A DNA stretch of 64,000 bases from Myoxocephalus aenaeus (taxonomy: Eukaryota > Chordata > Actinopteri > Perciformes > Cottidae). Shown one piece after another: positions 49,068 to 62,504 of the stretch (position 1 is its first letter; each line of letters begins with the position of its first letter). The position numbers and the translations under genes are program-made. A model generated the notes under the pieces. The model was not told the origin of the DNA. It ran no database searches and saw only the letters and a program-made list of their open reading frames with translations. The stretch is from positions 509,001 through 573,000 of the forward strand of contig JBAMJR010000140.1 of NCBI GenBank assembly GCA_038501785.1. The letters are read 5' to 3'.

Positions 49068-51472
49068 GGTTCCATGTATATAAAAAGGGAAAACTGTGCG
49101 GGTCAAACCACATCTGTGTTTGCTCTATCAAACCAAACGAGAAAGCAAGCCAGGTGTGAAATAATTAAAGGCAGAGCAAATAAAAGGAGATAAGTATTCA
49201 ATTTTTTTCCCGCTGGTTCTTTATGTTGACCAGCTTTCTATCCAAAAAGGTTATTGCTGGCCATTACCATTCAGACCCGCTGAGGCCTCGCCATCGATAC
49301 CCGGCGGCACAGTGTAAATGTCAAAATGCGGATGGCTGAGTAGCTGTTCTGGACAGAAAGATGAGGAGCTGCTGGAAGGAGCGTCTCTCAGTCACCGCCA
49401 TCTTGTTTATCACACAAACTGTGGTACAACATGATCTGAAGGCAGGTGAAATGCAGCTGGACATAATCAAAGGGTCTCAGATTAAATATTCTGCGATGAA
49501 GATGTATATCAAAAGCTGATTTGAATTGAGACAAAACTTGAATTATTTAGAGTATTTCCCACCAATGGGAGGGTAACGATCCACTCTGGAGAAGGAAATG
49601 ACTCGAGAGCTGGAAAGGCACATGCATCTCTCCATGCTCTGAATGCATCTATCAACGGGGAGAAACAGGGCATTGGCCTTCTAATCAAAGCGGAGGGCCT
49701 GGCTGGACTTTGAAAGGTGGAAATTTCCCGAGAGAGACGGCACTGGTCGAATCCAATTTCTCTCTAGATTAACCGACCGCTCATGCAAATTATAATTCAA
49801 GGAGACAGTGATGTGATTAGGAAGAGCTTATCCTCGTATGGCAGTTTAACCAAGACAATCAACAACAAGTAAGAACAGGAGCGCCTCGTGTCGACATTAC
49901 AAATTGTCTGTCGAGCTTTCGACCGCACATTTTTATCAGTGCGCGTTACCTCCAGTGAAGAGATGACGGCAGACATCGACTCCGAACACTTACAGGAAAT
50001 ACATACGTGTTGCTTCAGACACGTTTGTAATGCCATGTGATCCAATCCTGGGAATCACACGGAGCAGCATATGCCGGGTGTGAACCAACACGACGGTAGA
50101 GCGTCACATGTAATGTCACCCACTCGTTTGTTTGTGAGACAATATGTCGACTTGGTTAGTTGATTAAAACACTCTGAATTATAAGAGGAAACAATGGAAA
50201 GCTCTCGGGTTTGATGAAAAAGTGACGACCAGCTCTTTGGGGGAAAACACAGGAGGAGCACCTGAAGTAAGTCCTCCATATGGATCTGTGTCGCTCGCTG
50301 TCTCACAGGGAATATGCTCAGCTGAGTGTTCCTCTCTGCATCCCTCTCTCTCCTCCCAGTCAGTCTGCCCAGGCACTTATGCAAATAAATCACACTCCTA
50401 ATTACTACGCAATTTATTTACAACCGAGCAAGATAGTGTGGAATACTGTCATTTGCATAATAATGACAAAGAGGGTCTCAGAAGAAATTGCCTTTAAGGA
50501 GTTTTTTTAAACTGTGATTTGAGCTCTTGGACGTGACACAGAAACAAAGAAGGTTTTTCCTCTCCCAGCCTCACCTCTGTGTGTTCCCATCCTCATTTCA
50601 ACACCAGAGAAACTACTACAAGTTCAGAGGAAAACGAGCCACACGTTTGCCGACGGTGGAAGATAGAAGCCAGGTGGGCACCTCATATTGTTTGGGACAT
50701 GGAGAAAGAAAGAGACTTCAACAGCTGCCATGTTTGGGATAATTAGATCAGGGCGACAAGGGGCTCAGGGCCCGGCTCTCTGACGGTTTGGTTGATGCCG
50801 TGAGCAATGAAGCAGCGACAAGGCGCAGAACATGTTTTGTGTCTTTCTCATGTGACATTTAGAAAACAAAGTCAATAATGAGCTTTTAGAAAGTATATTC
50901 TCACATTTATTTAACATCCTCCATCTCCACTCTCACTATAAACCTTTTTTTCTGTCTGCATCTCACCATATATTTGTCATGGTTGCCCAATCACTCACTC
51001 CCATTCGAGTTCAGCTGAAGTCTACAGATTTCCTTGGTATAAAATGAAATAGCAATACATTCCCAGAAGATGAGAGCTGTACATTTAAGCAGGAAGAAGG
51101 CACTGCACATTCTGTCACAGCCTCCCTTCCCATCTTCCAGGTAAATGAGGGGATGAGATGTGCTGAGCCTGGTGGAAGCTGAAGGTGAAAGCCAGCCATC
51201 CTGAACTTGTACAATTAAATCAGAGAGTGGCAGCAGAGAATGGGCCTCTCCCCTGGAGGGCAGTAGATAAAGACGGGTGCTCATTCCACTGGGGGAAAAG
51301 GCTTTATGGTTTATGGAAGTCCTACTGGAGCACCGAGAACAGAGAGAGCCCCGCTGGGTAACCAGCCCACCTTGCCCTCGCCTTTAACAGTCATCTGTTC
51401 CTTTATCTGTCACACACACGCACATCACTCACTGACATAATTCAACTGAGCAATCCTCCAGACAGGGTTCAT
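49068..51472. other. Non-coding sequence, nothing recognised
   Basis: No exon or repeat family seen. Confidence 0.45.
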
Positions 51473-51812
51473 ACACATTCTGACCAATGGATTTCCATGA
51501 CTTTAAACCATACAGTAAACCTTAAATGACACAAATGAATGAGAGACAATAGTTTGATTAAAAGAATAAACATTGATATAGATGCCTGTATGTATGCTTG
51601 CTTATATTTTGAGCGTCTTTCTTTCAAAATCATATTAATTATTTCAAACTCAGCGTAAATGAACGTCATGAACACATGAATATAACACATTTACATGACT
51701 TTTCCAAAACCTTTGGGATTTCATTTTTTTTTCAAGGACTTTTCCAGGCCTGAAAATAACCATTTTAAAATTCCATGATTTTTCCAGGTTTTCCATGACC
51801 GTAAGAACCCTG
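51473..51812. mobile_element. MITE (CAGGGTTC ends), copy 2
   Basis: Begins CAGGGTTCATACACATTCTG and ends CCGTAAGAACCCTG. Here the 8-bp ends CAGGGTTC/GAACCCTG pair perfectly. It is flanked by CCAGA on both sides. It is about 90% identical by eye to 21201-21650 over shared parts but lacks about 110 bp of internal sequence, from after TTTAAACCA to CATACAGTAAACC. Same orientation as copy 1. Confidence 0.85.
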
Positions 51813-52956
51813 CCAGAAATATCAGGATGGAAAATGTCTTCCAGTGATTTGAATTGGTACAAAATATAAGCCAATCAGCTTTAGGTGTACAATGATCCAT
51901 AAAAATGTACTATTGATAAAATTGATGCAGCTATTGTGTTTGTTTATGCCAATGGCTGCTGTTAACTTCCATCACGCTCTCCGACTGTTCACCCAGCTTT
52001 TCTCTGAAAAAAAAGAAACATTCACTCTACTAAAGCAATTAAATACAAAATGGATATCTAAACCAAAAGTTTAGTATTACTGCCCCATACACAATCACTG
52101 TCTTATTCCCCTACTCCCCTCTTCTTTTTCTCACTCTTTCCCCTGCACCACCTTCTCTCTCACCCCGAGGGTTAACCACTGTGGTCTCTCAGTGGACGGA
52201 GTTGAATCCATGCGATTCAAATGGCTGTGAAATTGGGTTGGAAATGAGCTTGCGTGTTGAAAGATGTTGAACGGTGTGGTCGATGGGGTTTAACGATAGG
52301 CTGCTCTTACAGAACCCAGCACTTCGGGGAGAGTCTAACAGGCAAAGAGAAAATGGTCTATGAATCATTACAGAAAGGCCATGCAGCAATGCATAATCAC
52401 CCTTGACATTAAAGTTTGCCCAATCTGCAATAGGTAACTTGTTTTACGTTCAAGCGAGACGTTTTCGCATAAGTGTTACATTTTTTAGATGGAAACTCTG
52501 CGTGCATGGATCATTTGAAGTGACCCGTGAAAGGCCTTGGAATAAAAATATATATACCTCTGTGGATCAGACTGACTGGGCTTTCCTTAAATCTGGCTTT
52601 CAATGTAAATCTGTATCTTAATTCTCTTTTCCTTAAGTTTAATTTGTTCACTATTTAAATGAATCAGTATGACAAAAAAATGACCTGAAATACCCTTTTT
52701 ATTATCTATATAGATCAGTCATCAAGACGGGAACAACACCAGCCCTATCAGCAATCACTTTCCACTTGTAAATAGCATTGCTTCTATGTTTCGCTCATTC
52801 CCAGCATGCACTAGGAGGTTTCCATTACCCCATTAAGCCTTGTTGGAGAGATAAGGCAGTGAGCGAGCTCTCCTGAACTCCCAAGCATACACGTGTTGGT
52901 TACAAGCGTTCCCCTTTGTCAGGAGGAGCATACACACACACATTTGGCCTCGCTGG

Positions 52957-52958
<2 letters not shown>
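51813..52958. other. Non-coding sequence, nothing recognised
   Basis: No exon or repeat family seen. Confidence 0.45.

Positions 52959-53012
<54 letters not shown>
52959..53012. repeat. (TG)n microsatellite
   Basis: About 54 bp of GT repeats. Confidence 0.97.
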
Positions 53013-53013
<1 letters not shown>

Positions 53014-53878
53014 CATTCTGTGTCGTCCTGTGTGGTCTCTTTCTGTCTCTCTCTAACCTCAGAGTTGTTGTGTATCCTCTTCACTGCCAGGAGAATATAT
53101 TTGAGAAATCACTATAAATAAATACAATTGAAAAAGTCAAAAAAAGAAATGCCCATAATAATTTACCATCTATGTAGCAAATTATAGTCTCCTTTACTTA
53201 GGTAGGAATTTTAATAAGAGTATGTTAAATGTTTTTTTTGCTTCAGATTTTGTTTGTGAAAAAGAAAATGGTAGCTAGTGGTATATCCAAATTGTGGATT
53301 TTCAGAAAGTCCCCTCAGCTCCTTAGGCATGACTTAATAGCCGGCCTTATGGCTGAAAAAAAATCATGCCACTCAATTCATGTCAAAACAATTTTCAGTG
53401 GGGAATCTGTTTGTCCAGTTCCGCAAAAACATCTTAATAATCAACGGGCGGCTGCAGCTCATGTGGTCGTCCTGGAACCATCCCTGGTCTCCTCATAGTT
53501 TCCATCTCGAAGTTTCACGGCATGACTGCTCCTTAATTACTAAGGATGGGTTAAAAAGCAGAGAATACATTTCCCCTTGTAGGACTAATAAGGGATGAAA
53601 AATAAAATAAATAAACAGTAGGACCCACTTATTTGGTGGAAAATAAGTGGAATTTGTGGGTTGAGGTTTTAAAACAATCAATTACCTTTGTTTCTCTTCC
53701 TAAAAAGGTTTGATTTTGATAAATAGATAATATACAAAGATTATCTTCATGACATCGATTTCTTCTTCAAGTAATTTGCAGCTGATAAAAGAGACTCATT
53801 AAGCGTTGATGAGGGGAACAAGCCACGACGTTAGCATGTTGTTGGGATAATGCCACAGCAGTGGCTTCACAAGTCTTT

Positions 53879-53879
<1 letters not shown>

Positions 53880-53937
<58 letters not shown>
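53880..53937. repeat. (TA)n microsatellite
   Basis: About 58 bp of AT repeats ending in ACACAC. Confidence 0.97.
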
Positions 53938-53943
<6 letters not shown>

Positions 53944-54045
53944 ACAAAATCACGCAGCATGACAAATAAGTTTGTTCTGGGGAAAGCAGAATGTGTCTGG
54001 GAGAGAGGCACACCATTTAACAGCATGATTTTCCTTCAGGCCATT

Positions 54046-54049
<4 letters not shown>

Positions 54050-54134
<85 letters not shown>
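54050..54134. repeat. (TG)n microsatellite
   Basis: About 85 bp of GT repeats. Confidence 0.98.
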
Positions 54135-54136
<2 letters not shown>

Positions 54137-57100
54137 ATGGTGACTCATGGGGATAAGTGGCAGTGGGCCGCTGAGGGGCCACTGAGAAATGGACGGCGAG
54201 ATACGCTCACAGGCTGGAGCTGAGGAGATAGAGGTGTAATTGCCAGTGAGGGAGGAAGATGTACATTAACGAGAGGAAGGACTCGTCATTAAAGCTTGAA
54301 TACGTGCAGGCTGGAGTTTAAGAAAAGGAGGGAGAAGCATCAACCTGAAAAAACAGAAAAGGTTATAAAACACCACCAAGAGTTTCTCCAAATGAGTTTA
54401 CGTGTCAGAGAAAAACAATTTCCTCCCTGGTCATGATGATGAAAACTCACACAGAGGAGTGTTATTAAGGGGAGGAACACTGGAGAGGAAATGCTAGCCA
54501 CGGGGAGAGGAAGAGGCACTTTTATAACTCTTGGCGAGGGACCCAAAAGAGTCAATATATACAGCAATTCACCCAACTGATTCAATTACGGGGCGCCATT
54601 ACTGGGAGTAGTCAGGCCTGAGGTGAGCCTGACGTAAATTCCAGTGAAGGCCAGACGGAGCCCGAGATTGGCTGCAAAGATATATAGCAGGAATGTGAAG
54701 TTGGATTTAAAAAAGTTAGGTGAGGAAATGTAGCGTCCCAACAAAGATATTTCCTCTTCCCTGTGTAAATCACTGATGGGAATACTGTTGCTACCAACGT
54801 CGAGGATTCAATTCGCTTAGTAGATATTTTTGATAAATTGATATTTCAAATAGCAAAACTCGGATGCTGATGCTAAGATATCAAAATGAACAAGCACAGA
54901 TAAGCAGGATAAGTTATTGCTGACTGGATAGCTGAAGAGTCCAGTCTGGTGGTGGTCAGAGGGTTGTAGATTGTGAGCGCCCAACCCGGGTTTGTGTCTT
55001 GAAATGACCACAGTAACACCCATGCCGAGGTTAGCCGACGGGACACTTTCGCTGCGCACTGATTAGCTGATGGATGACTGAGGAGATGGAGCTGGCTGAT
55101 ACAGATGAGAGTTGTAATGGCTGTGACAGAGAGCCCGGGGAGCCAGCCACCAAAGAAAACACAAGCTCCTAGTTTTAAAGATCACAGTCACAAACTGTTA
55201 ATATCTCTCCGAGTGTTCTCGGCGAGGTTTCTTTCTGGCACCGCCACGCGCCTCAGGGGGCGGCGCGGATACATGGTGACCCGCCAGAAAGGAAACCTAC
55301 CCTCCAGAATCCAAACACTGACCTCAAATGGTACACGCCCCGGATGTTCATTCCAGTCAGCTGGGCTTTTGCAGACTTTCACAAAGAGACATGATCAAAA
55401 CTTTGCTGAATAAACCGCGAAGTGAGGCAGTCAAGGTCAGAATGTTGCCGAATATATCAGCAAGAATGCACGATGAGGTGAAACATTTATCGGTAACCTT
55501 TCCTTTTTCTGTCAAGCGTTCTCATACAAAGAACAAGTTTAATTGTAAATGCCTTTTCTGTATGGTTTTTGGAAATAATAAATAAAGCACACCCAGGTGA
55601 AAATGTGGCCAAAGAGTGTCTGAATAAAGTTTAGGGGTTCCACTAAGCCACTGAGGAAAAGAGTGATGTTTTAATAAGACTCTTCTATGTAAAAGAAGCT
55701 CTGACACTTGGGAAGGAGGTGTACACTTTCACATCTTAAGCAATCAGCGCCCACTTGACACGAGCCCCCCCGTCAACCTTTCACCCCGCTGTGGTAGCAC
55801 AGTGTTCACGGTCACTATGTCTTTCAGGAGGGGTTATGAAGCTGTTTGAAGGGGAATGCAGTTGCATGCAGAGTCCATTTGCTTTCAGAAACCCGTCAGA
55901 GTGATATTTCGATGGGGCTCGTTCACCTTGACCGTGCTTTGTACTCCCGAAGGACCGCAATGCTGAATCCACACAGGACAAAAAATGTCTGCCTCTGCTA
56001 AAATGACCCGTCATATATTCCCAGTGGTTACTTGCTGCTTACCGCTACAGATTTAAAACACATAAGGGGACAAGGTTAGGAGTTGGAAAAACTCTGAAAA
56101 ACATTTTAATGACTGTGTTCATACATTGCATTGGCAAGCAGAAACCAATCCGTCTCCTCGGTTAACTGGGAGGAGGACAGCAGAACAATGGATTGAACAA
56201 ATAATCCAACAATGCAGTCAATCAAACTGAAGCCCGAAGGGAAGACTCCACTGGAAACCTTTTGAGTGTCAGATACTCACCTCCAGGAGGGTTTCTATAC
56301 TTCTGGAACGTCTGCAGCTCGCAGCAGCTGTTGTCAGCTCGGATTCAGAACAATGGCCAACAGAAAGAAAGAGGAGGTTTCACATCCGAAGAAACTTCTC
56401 CAACAACTCCCGAGTTATAATCCACTGCTCTTTCCCACTTTGTAGGAGCAAGCAACACACCATTGAGAGATACCTACACAATTATTCATGGGGATGAAAA
56501 ATAAAGAAGTTTTTCAGCATTAAAAAAAATTACATTTGTTACATGTGCTTAAAAAGTTTCCTGTTGGTTTCGGTGTTCCACCTCCGAAAAAGAGCAGCAT
56601 ACAAACCGTTTTCTAAACTCCAAATGAGAGATAACATTAGAGACTTACTGCATTATATTCCATTATAATTGTATATTCTGTATTGTCACCTGCCGCCTGA
56701 ATTTTGTGTTTCCTTGACATAAACAAAGACATTTTCCACCAGTAGGTGGTGCATACGAATTATCCAGATTGCAGGAAAGGAAATAAATAATATTGATAAA
56801 TAAAAATAACAGGTGTGTCCATGCCGTTTCACGTGGATGAGTTAGATATTTAGACACAGAACCTCCCTCAATTTGGAGATGCACATTTTCCACTCTGCTG
56901 CTGTATAATGCCAATTATTAATTTAATTAAGTCATAATTAAAATAAATAATATCAGGCTACATCAGTAGAAACAGGGATTATATTGAGGCCTATTGAACC
57001 AAATGTATTTGTTGAATTGTATTATGTTGTTTCATATACACCATTTTCATATAGTTATAAGTGGTGAGTGTGGTTATTTTCTTCAACATTCAGACAGACA

Positions 57101-57193
57101 GGGAGAGTGAAATATGGAGAAAACTCGGCATCTAGGGCATGATACATAAATCCAATTATAATTGTAATATTTACTTAGTGTGCATAAAGGATA
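54135..57193. other. Non-coding sequence with one weak exon candidate
   Basis: Only the possible minus-strand exon at about 56281-56337 (see findings) stands out. No repeat family recognised. Confidence 0.4.
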
Positions 57194-57475
57194 AATAGCA
57201 AATGGACTTGTGTTTGTATAGCACCTTTCTAGTCTTACGATCACCCAAAGTGCGTTAACACTACATGTCACCATTCACCCATTCACACCCATTCATACAC
57301 TGATGGCAGAGGCTGCCATGCAAGGAGCCCATCAGGACTATCACAGTCACAAACATTCAAACGCCAACGGTACGGCCTTTGGTAGCAACTTGGTTGGGTT
57401 TAAGCGTCTTTCCCAAGGAACCATCATGGACTGGAGGAGCTGGGGATCGAACCGCCAATCTTCCCCCACATACGT
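57194..57475 (-). repeat. tRNA-derived SINE copy
   Basis: On the minus strand a perfect polymerase III B box GGTTCGATCCC lies at about 57444-57454, followed by the body (CCTTGGGAAAGACGCTTAAA, CCTTGCATGGCAGCCTCTGC, GAATGGGTGAATGG) and the tail GCTATACAAACACAAGTCCA. The body matches a family widespread in fish, as I remember it, and relates to the copy at 7225-7394. The A-box end is lost. Confidence 0.7.
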
Positions 57476-57621
57476 AGACAGTATATGAGAAGAGGTCAAC
57501 GTGACGTCACCCATTGGTTTGTGAACTGAGGTTTGGAAGACTCGTGCTTGGCATTTTGTCCTTTCTTGTTTTCTTTGAACCAGAAGTGACACATGAGGGT
57601 GGAGCTAAGTACAACTGTGTA

Positions 57622-57662
57622 ACAAATAATATTTCTGAAATGAAAACATGAATATTATTTGT
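57622..57662. repeat. Perfect 12-bp inverted repeat, 17-bp loop
   Basis: ACAAATAATATT at 57622-57633 pairs with AATATTATTTGT at 57651-57662. Confidence 0.93.
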
Positions 57663-60600
57663 CCCACTAAGAAAAGTCCTAAGACAAAAACACAGACAAC
57701 TCCCAGACTGGGCAACGTTGTGGTAGGGACCCGTCAGGCACCTGGTCGCCCTAAAGCATACACTGGCCATTAAACAGTACGCAAGTTTAAGGCACTGCCT
57801 GCTACATACTAAACACTAATATGACTAGAATATTCAGTGGTTCTCTTTTGCAAAATCAGGGCACATTTAAAAAAGATGACCTTATACACTTGCTCCCAGA
57901 TAATCTCCATACCCTGTGTTCGTGCAGAGGTCAGGGGTAATTCGTTAATTACATGAAGTCCACACGCACTACTAATCCCATGTGATTACGGCTAAAGAAC
58001 AAGGGAGAGAGAGAACTGATTCAAAGACAGCTTTCTTTACATAATGAGTTGGAAACGGGGAAGCTTTCAGGCTTCCTCCAGATACTAACATACCGATGTT
58101 ACAGTTGATCCTGAAAAAATGAATAAACCAGAAAGCATTGGATTTCTCGGTAGCGGGTGCAATACAACAAACACCTGAAGATGTGGGCGTTACGTCCACA
58201 AACAAGAATCTCCAGACACGACACAGGGTTCCTGCTGTAATGGCTGCCAGAGGGAAGAGAGAGAGAGATCACAACACAGGCCTGTTTCTCCACGCATGGA
58301 AGAGAAAAAAAGCTGCGTCGTCTCAAAGGTGGTTTTTGAGCAGCAGCGGCCTCGAAATACAGAACAGAGCTGAGAGGCATGGAGAGGAAGGTTTGGCAGG
58401 AATACCAGATTGGAGTTTGAGAGTTTGCAAATACGACGTGTTCTTGCCTCTGCGCCTGTGTGAATGTTAATGCACATGTGAGAGAGACAAAGAAAGACCA
58501 GACTCCAGGCGAGAGACAGCGAGTGGAAGGTAGGAGACGACAACAACACCCCCGTACCGGCTTTAATTAACTGGCAGGTCACCAACTCTACACCACCATG
58601 ATGTGTGTTTTCATGTCATTAAACGAACACAAGCAGGGTGAGTGTCATCTTCGTGAGAAATTGCACAGAAAGCAGAAACTGCCTAAGACTCACATTCATT
58701 CCAGTATCTGGTTACTGTGTGTAATCGGCAATGACTAGTCGAATGCCATCTGCTTGCTACGAGTCTCACCCAGTAACTCGCTGCCAATCACCACCATCAT
58801 GGCCAGTTGGGAGTGAGGACAGGTTTTGGAAATCTGTTCTAAAATAACCAACCCAGACTTTATATATTGAGGTATATGTTTACAACCTTTACTTGCAGCC
58901 TCTCCTGTCTGCTCTGTGCTCAGCAACCTGCAGTTCAGGCCAAGTTTCACTGAATGTTTTTTCACAGGACCGTTGGTGTCAGCTGAATTAATCATGGCTT
59001 TCTAGTTGAGCTGAGCAGCGCAGAATTGAATAGTTTTACAGGATATGGTGAGACCAAACGGTTTAATTGTGGCAAGATTATAAATGAGACATGTAGAATA
59101 AAATGTTTTTGATGAAATGACACAACGTTAAGCTTAGTTTTGTTTTCTGACGGAACCATTGTCACAGATGATGTGTTCAATGATCGTTGGAACGATCAAA
59201 ATCTGACGATATTGACGGTTTTCACAGCTTCTGGCTTTGATAAACGGTGTAGTTTGGACTTTTCCATCCTTGGGGTTCAGAGGGTTAAGTTGAGGACGGG
59301 ACACTCGTAAATTCACCTAGAACCAGAATGGAGGAGGTGAGCGCGTGTCAACGAGAACCATGGTATACTGTAAGTGTCAGAAAGTTTGGTTTGCCTGTAA
59401 CTAAAGAAGAAAAGAACAGACATCTGGTTGAGAAGATAGCAGGGGGGGAAATAGGATACTGAGAATGTACGGCTGTAATTCAACTCTGTCATCATATAAA
59501 TATAAGAAACACTTCATATCTTATATGTCACCCTGCAATAGTCTTGGCTCAGTGAGAGGAGTGAACAAAGTCCAGAATATCCACCAGCTTAACTGTCCTG
59601 AGTTTTACCTCACCAACAGAAATCAAAGAGAAGCCTGGGGAAATCTCATTTTCATGTATGGTATCATATATTTTTTGAATGCAGGTTCTCTCTTCCCATT
59701 GTTCCCACAATCATACCACCACGCTATGGAGTAACACACACGGGTAAAGGTGGTTTAATCTGTCTTTTGAAGCCAAGGTCTGCGATCGCTCCCTGCCACA
59801 ACCATGCCCAGAAGAATTGATTTAATTTTGGAAAGGAGATTCAATCTGGCCGACAACCAACAGCGGAACAGACACATGTTTTATGTATACGAAGAAATAC
59901 TCATCCTCACACACAATTATACGTGGAGTAGACAAAAAGCCAATTTTCCTAATCAGGGTTTAGAGGAAAAAGAGAGGCAGAGAGAGAAATAAGATAAAGA
60001 GAGATGGTGCTGAGGCAAACTTTAACAGCAGTCAACAAATAGATTAACTGTCTTAGATTTAAAAGGGAATCAATATCTCACAGCCCAACTTGTAAAGTAT
60101 AGGAAACCAGCTGCAGGGAAGAACGAACAGAAACCGATAGAGACATCACAAGAAGCTGCAGAATTATAATATTCAGATGTTTTGTCTTCCTCCTAACCTA
60201 GATTTAAAGACATTTATCGTTTCATCAATAGCGCTGCTTCTTCTTTACAAAAGAAAACTCCTTTCAGGAAGCTTTTGTGGCCCTCTAGCCGTCGCTAGCT
60301 GCTGCACAAGACAGTTCTTGAATCTAAAAAAGGCCACATGGGGAAAGATGGAACTGGCAAGCAATAAGACCATGCGACGAGCAAAAAGTACTGCAAAGGG
60401 TTTTGTTTCTTTAACTTTATTACGGGTGGGTGTTGCTGAGCATAAATGATGGCGTCTTATACCAGTCAAGAAGTCCATTACTTTTCATTACTATTTATGG
60501 ACATGGATTTCAACATTGAGTCTTATCTACGAAGTTAAACAGTCTTTTACTCAAAAGACTGTTTAACAAACTGAGGGACGAATCCACAAATGGAAAGTGC

Positions 60601-62415
60601 GGCTTGCTTTTTGCGACCGCTAAACCTGCACAAAGAAGACAAGAAGAGACAGCGTAGATCTCAAAGCAACTGCAAAGGTTGAGATGCCTTAATTGTGCTG
60701 CCAGGCAAATAGCGTCCCGGTGCTCCTGTGCAACTTGCAATATGAGGTAATATGCATACATTGAGAGCAAAATTGGCCCCTTTCTATGCAAATGAGCCTC
60801 ATTGTAAAAACAGTCCAATTCCGAAAGATCCGCTCAGATAGTCACGTCTAGTTACAGTGGAATTAATAGAAACTCATTTATTTGTTGGTGCAGTGACAGG
60901 ATGCAATGACAGTTGTGGCATGAAAAATATATGAAAGAAAGCTCCCTTACATGGAAATACATGAGAAACGAGATGAGAAAAAAATGAATGAAAAAATAAG
61001 TTTGTTATATAAATAAATGAACAATCCTTTCCTCCCTCTCCCTCCTTGCCCACACTGTCACTAACTGCACTCCCTGAATATTTTTATGATCTAACTTTTG
61101 AGTGTTTTCAGCGAGATGCAGACAGAAGGCTCTACGTTGTGTTTGAAGGATAAATCCAGCTGATTCAGCAGTGAAAACAGGTTGAAATGATAAAGATAGA
61201 AGCTAAAGCCTGGCGATCCGGACAGAAGACAATGACATGAAGGAACAACAGTGTTCCTGTAAAGGTAGGTCTACAATCATTAAGAAGATAAAGCAGCACA
61301 TGTGTTCAGTAGCTAGCGTAGCATTGCAGTGCTAACGTACATTACTAATGTTAGCTCCATAGGTTTTGACATAGAAACCTTTATCTCCTTCCAACCTCTC
61401 CGTTAACAAGTATCACTGTTACGCAACGTTTAACCAGGACGAGCTCCAAGTCCCCTAAACCAGCCTGAAGATGAAGAACTTCTGAAACGACTGCATGAGC
61501 GTCTACGGAGTAGAGCCGGTTAGTTGTGGACTCTGAAGCTGGCTGATGCTTTGCTAGGATTGGCCAGTCTGCATTCGAGGGGCGGGACTTAAAGAGTCAA
61601 TTGCCTTTAGGATGCAACCGATGCAGTGGCCTCATATCTATACTTTAGCACAGGAATAATTGCAATCCGTTACTAAAAAGAAAAATTGCACTTGGTTGCA
61701 AGTCGTTATAGGCATGTTTGCGTTGTAATATTATATATTAGATAAATATATTTCGTAACTGCTATCTGGCCGGGGCAGAAAACAGTTACGAATGATACCA
61801 TCAGCGACTTCAATCAAGTCTTCTTGTGAATTTACTCGTGAGTATTTTTTATTGGCCTCATCTGGATACACATTCTTTGGGCCAATCGTGGAAGACAATA
61901 TCAAAGGGGTCATCTCTCTGGGCATTGACTGTTGCCATGCCAGCACAGAGTTGCTCCCTCGCCAAACTCAGTGATGCTTTTGGTCCTTGCTTTGATGGCG
62001 AGCCGTGTGTCAGTCATCCCTTTCCAACAGAGACTATCTTTGTTTTGGTGCAAAGGTCTGTGCCTGTGTGTCCATATGGACATGCCTCAGTGTACTCATG
62101 CTAAACTACATTAGATCATGTAACTAGATTAAGTGGTAGTCGACTGAGTGTGTGTGTGTGTGGATGTCTTCCAGTTTAGAGTTCATTAGAAATGATTGAA
62201 CGGGCAGAAAGAATTCCCACGCAGCGCTGAATGTCACCGGGTCAAGCCGGGAAGTCTCCCGTTAGCGCTCTCTCACTCTCCCTGCTCACGGACGTGATCA
62301 CTCAAAGTCAAGACATTTTCTTTTCGTCTTTGTCTCCCTTTCTGGCCCTTGCAGTCTAAAATAATCTCTCTCAAGACCTCCATAGTTTCTGACCTGCACC
62401 TCCCTGCCTTTAGGA
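57663..62415. other. Non-coding sequence with two small oddities
   Basis: A perfect hairpin at 60534-60567 and a protein-like frame at 61731-61946 (minus) are listed elsewhere. Otherwise nothing recognised. Confidence 0.4.
60534..60567. repeat. Perfect 15-bp hairpin with 4-base loop
   Basis: GTTAAACAGTCTTTT, loop ACTC, AAAAGACTGTTTAAC. Confidence 0.97.
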
Positions 62416-62504
62416 CAGACATGGGCAAAGTACGGCCCCCGGGCCGTATACGGCCCGTTGGGCTTTTTAATCCGGCCCGCCGAACTTGTCCAAATATTAT
62501 TATT

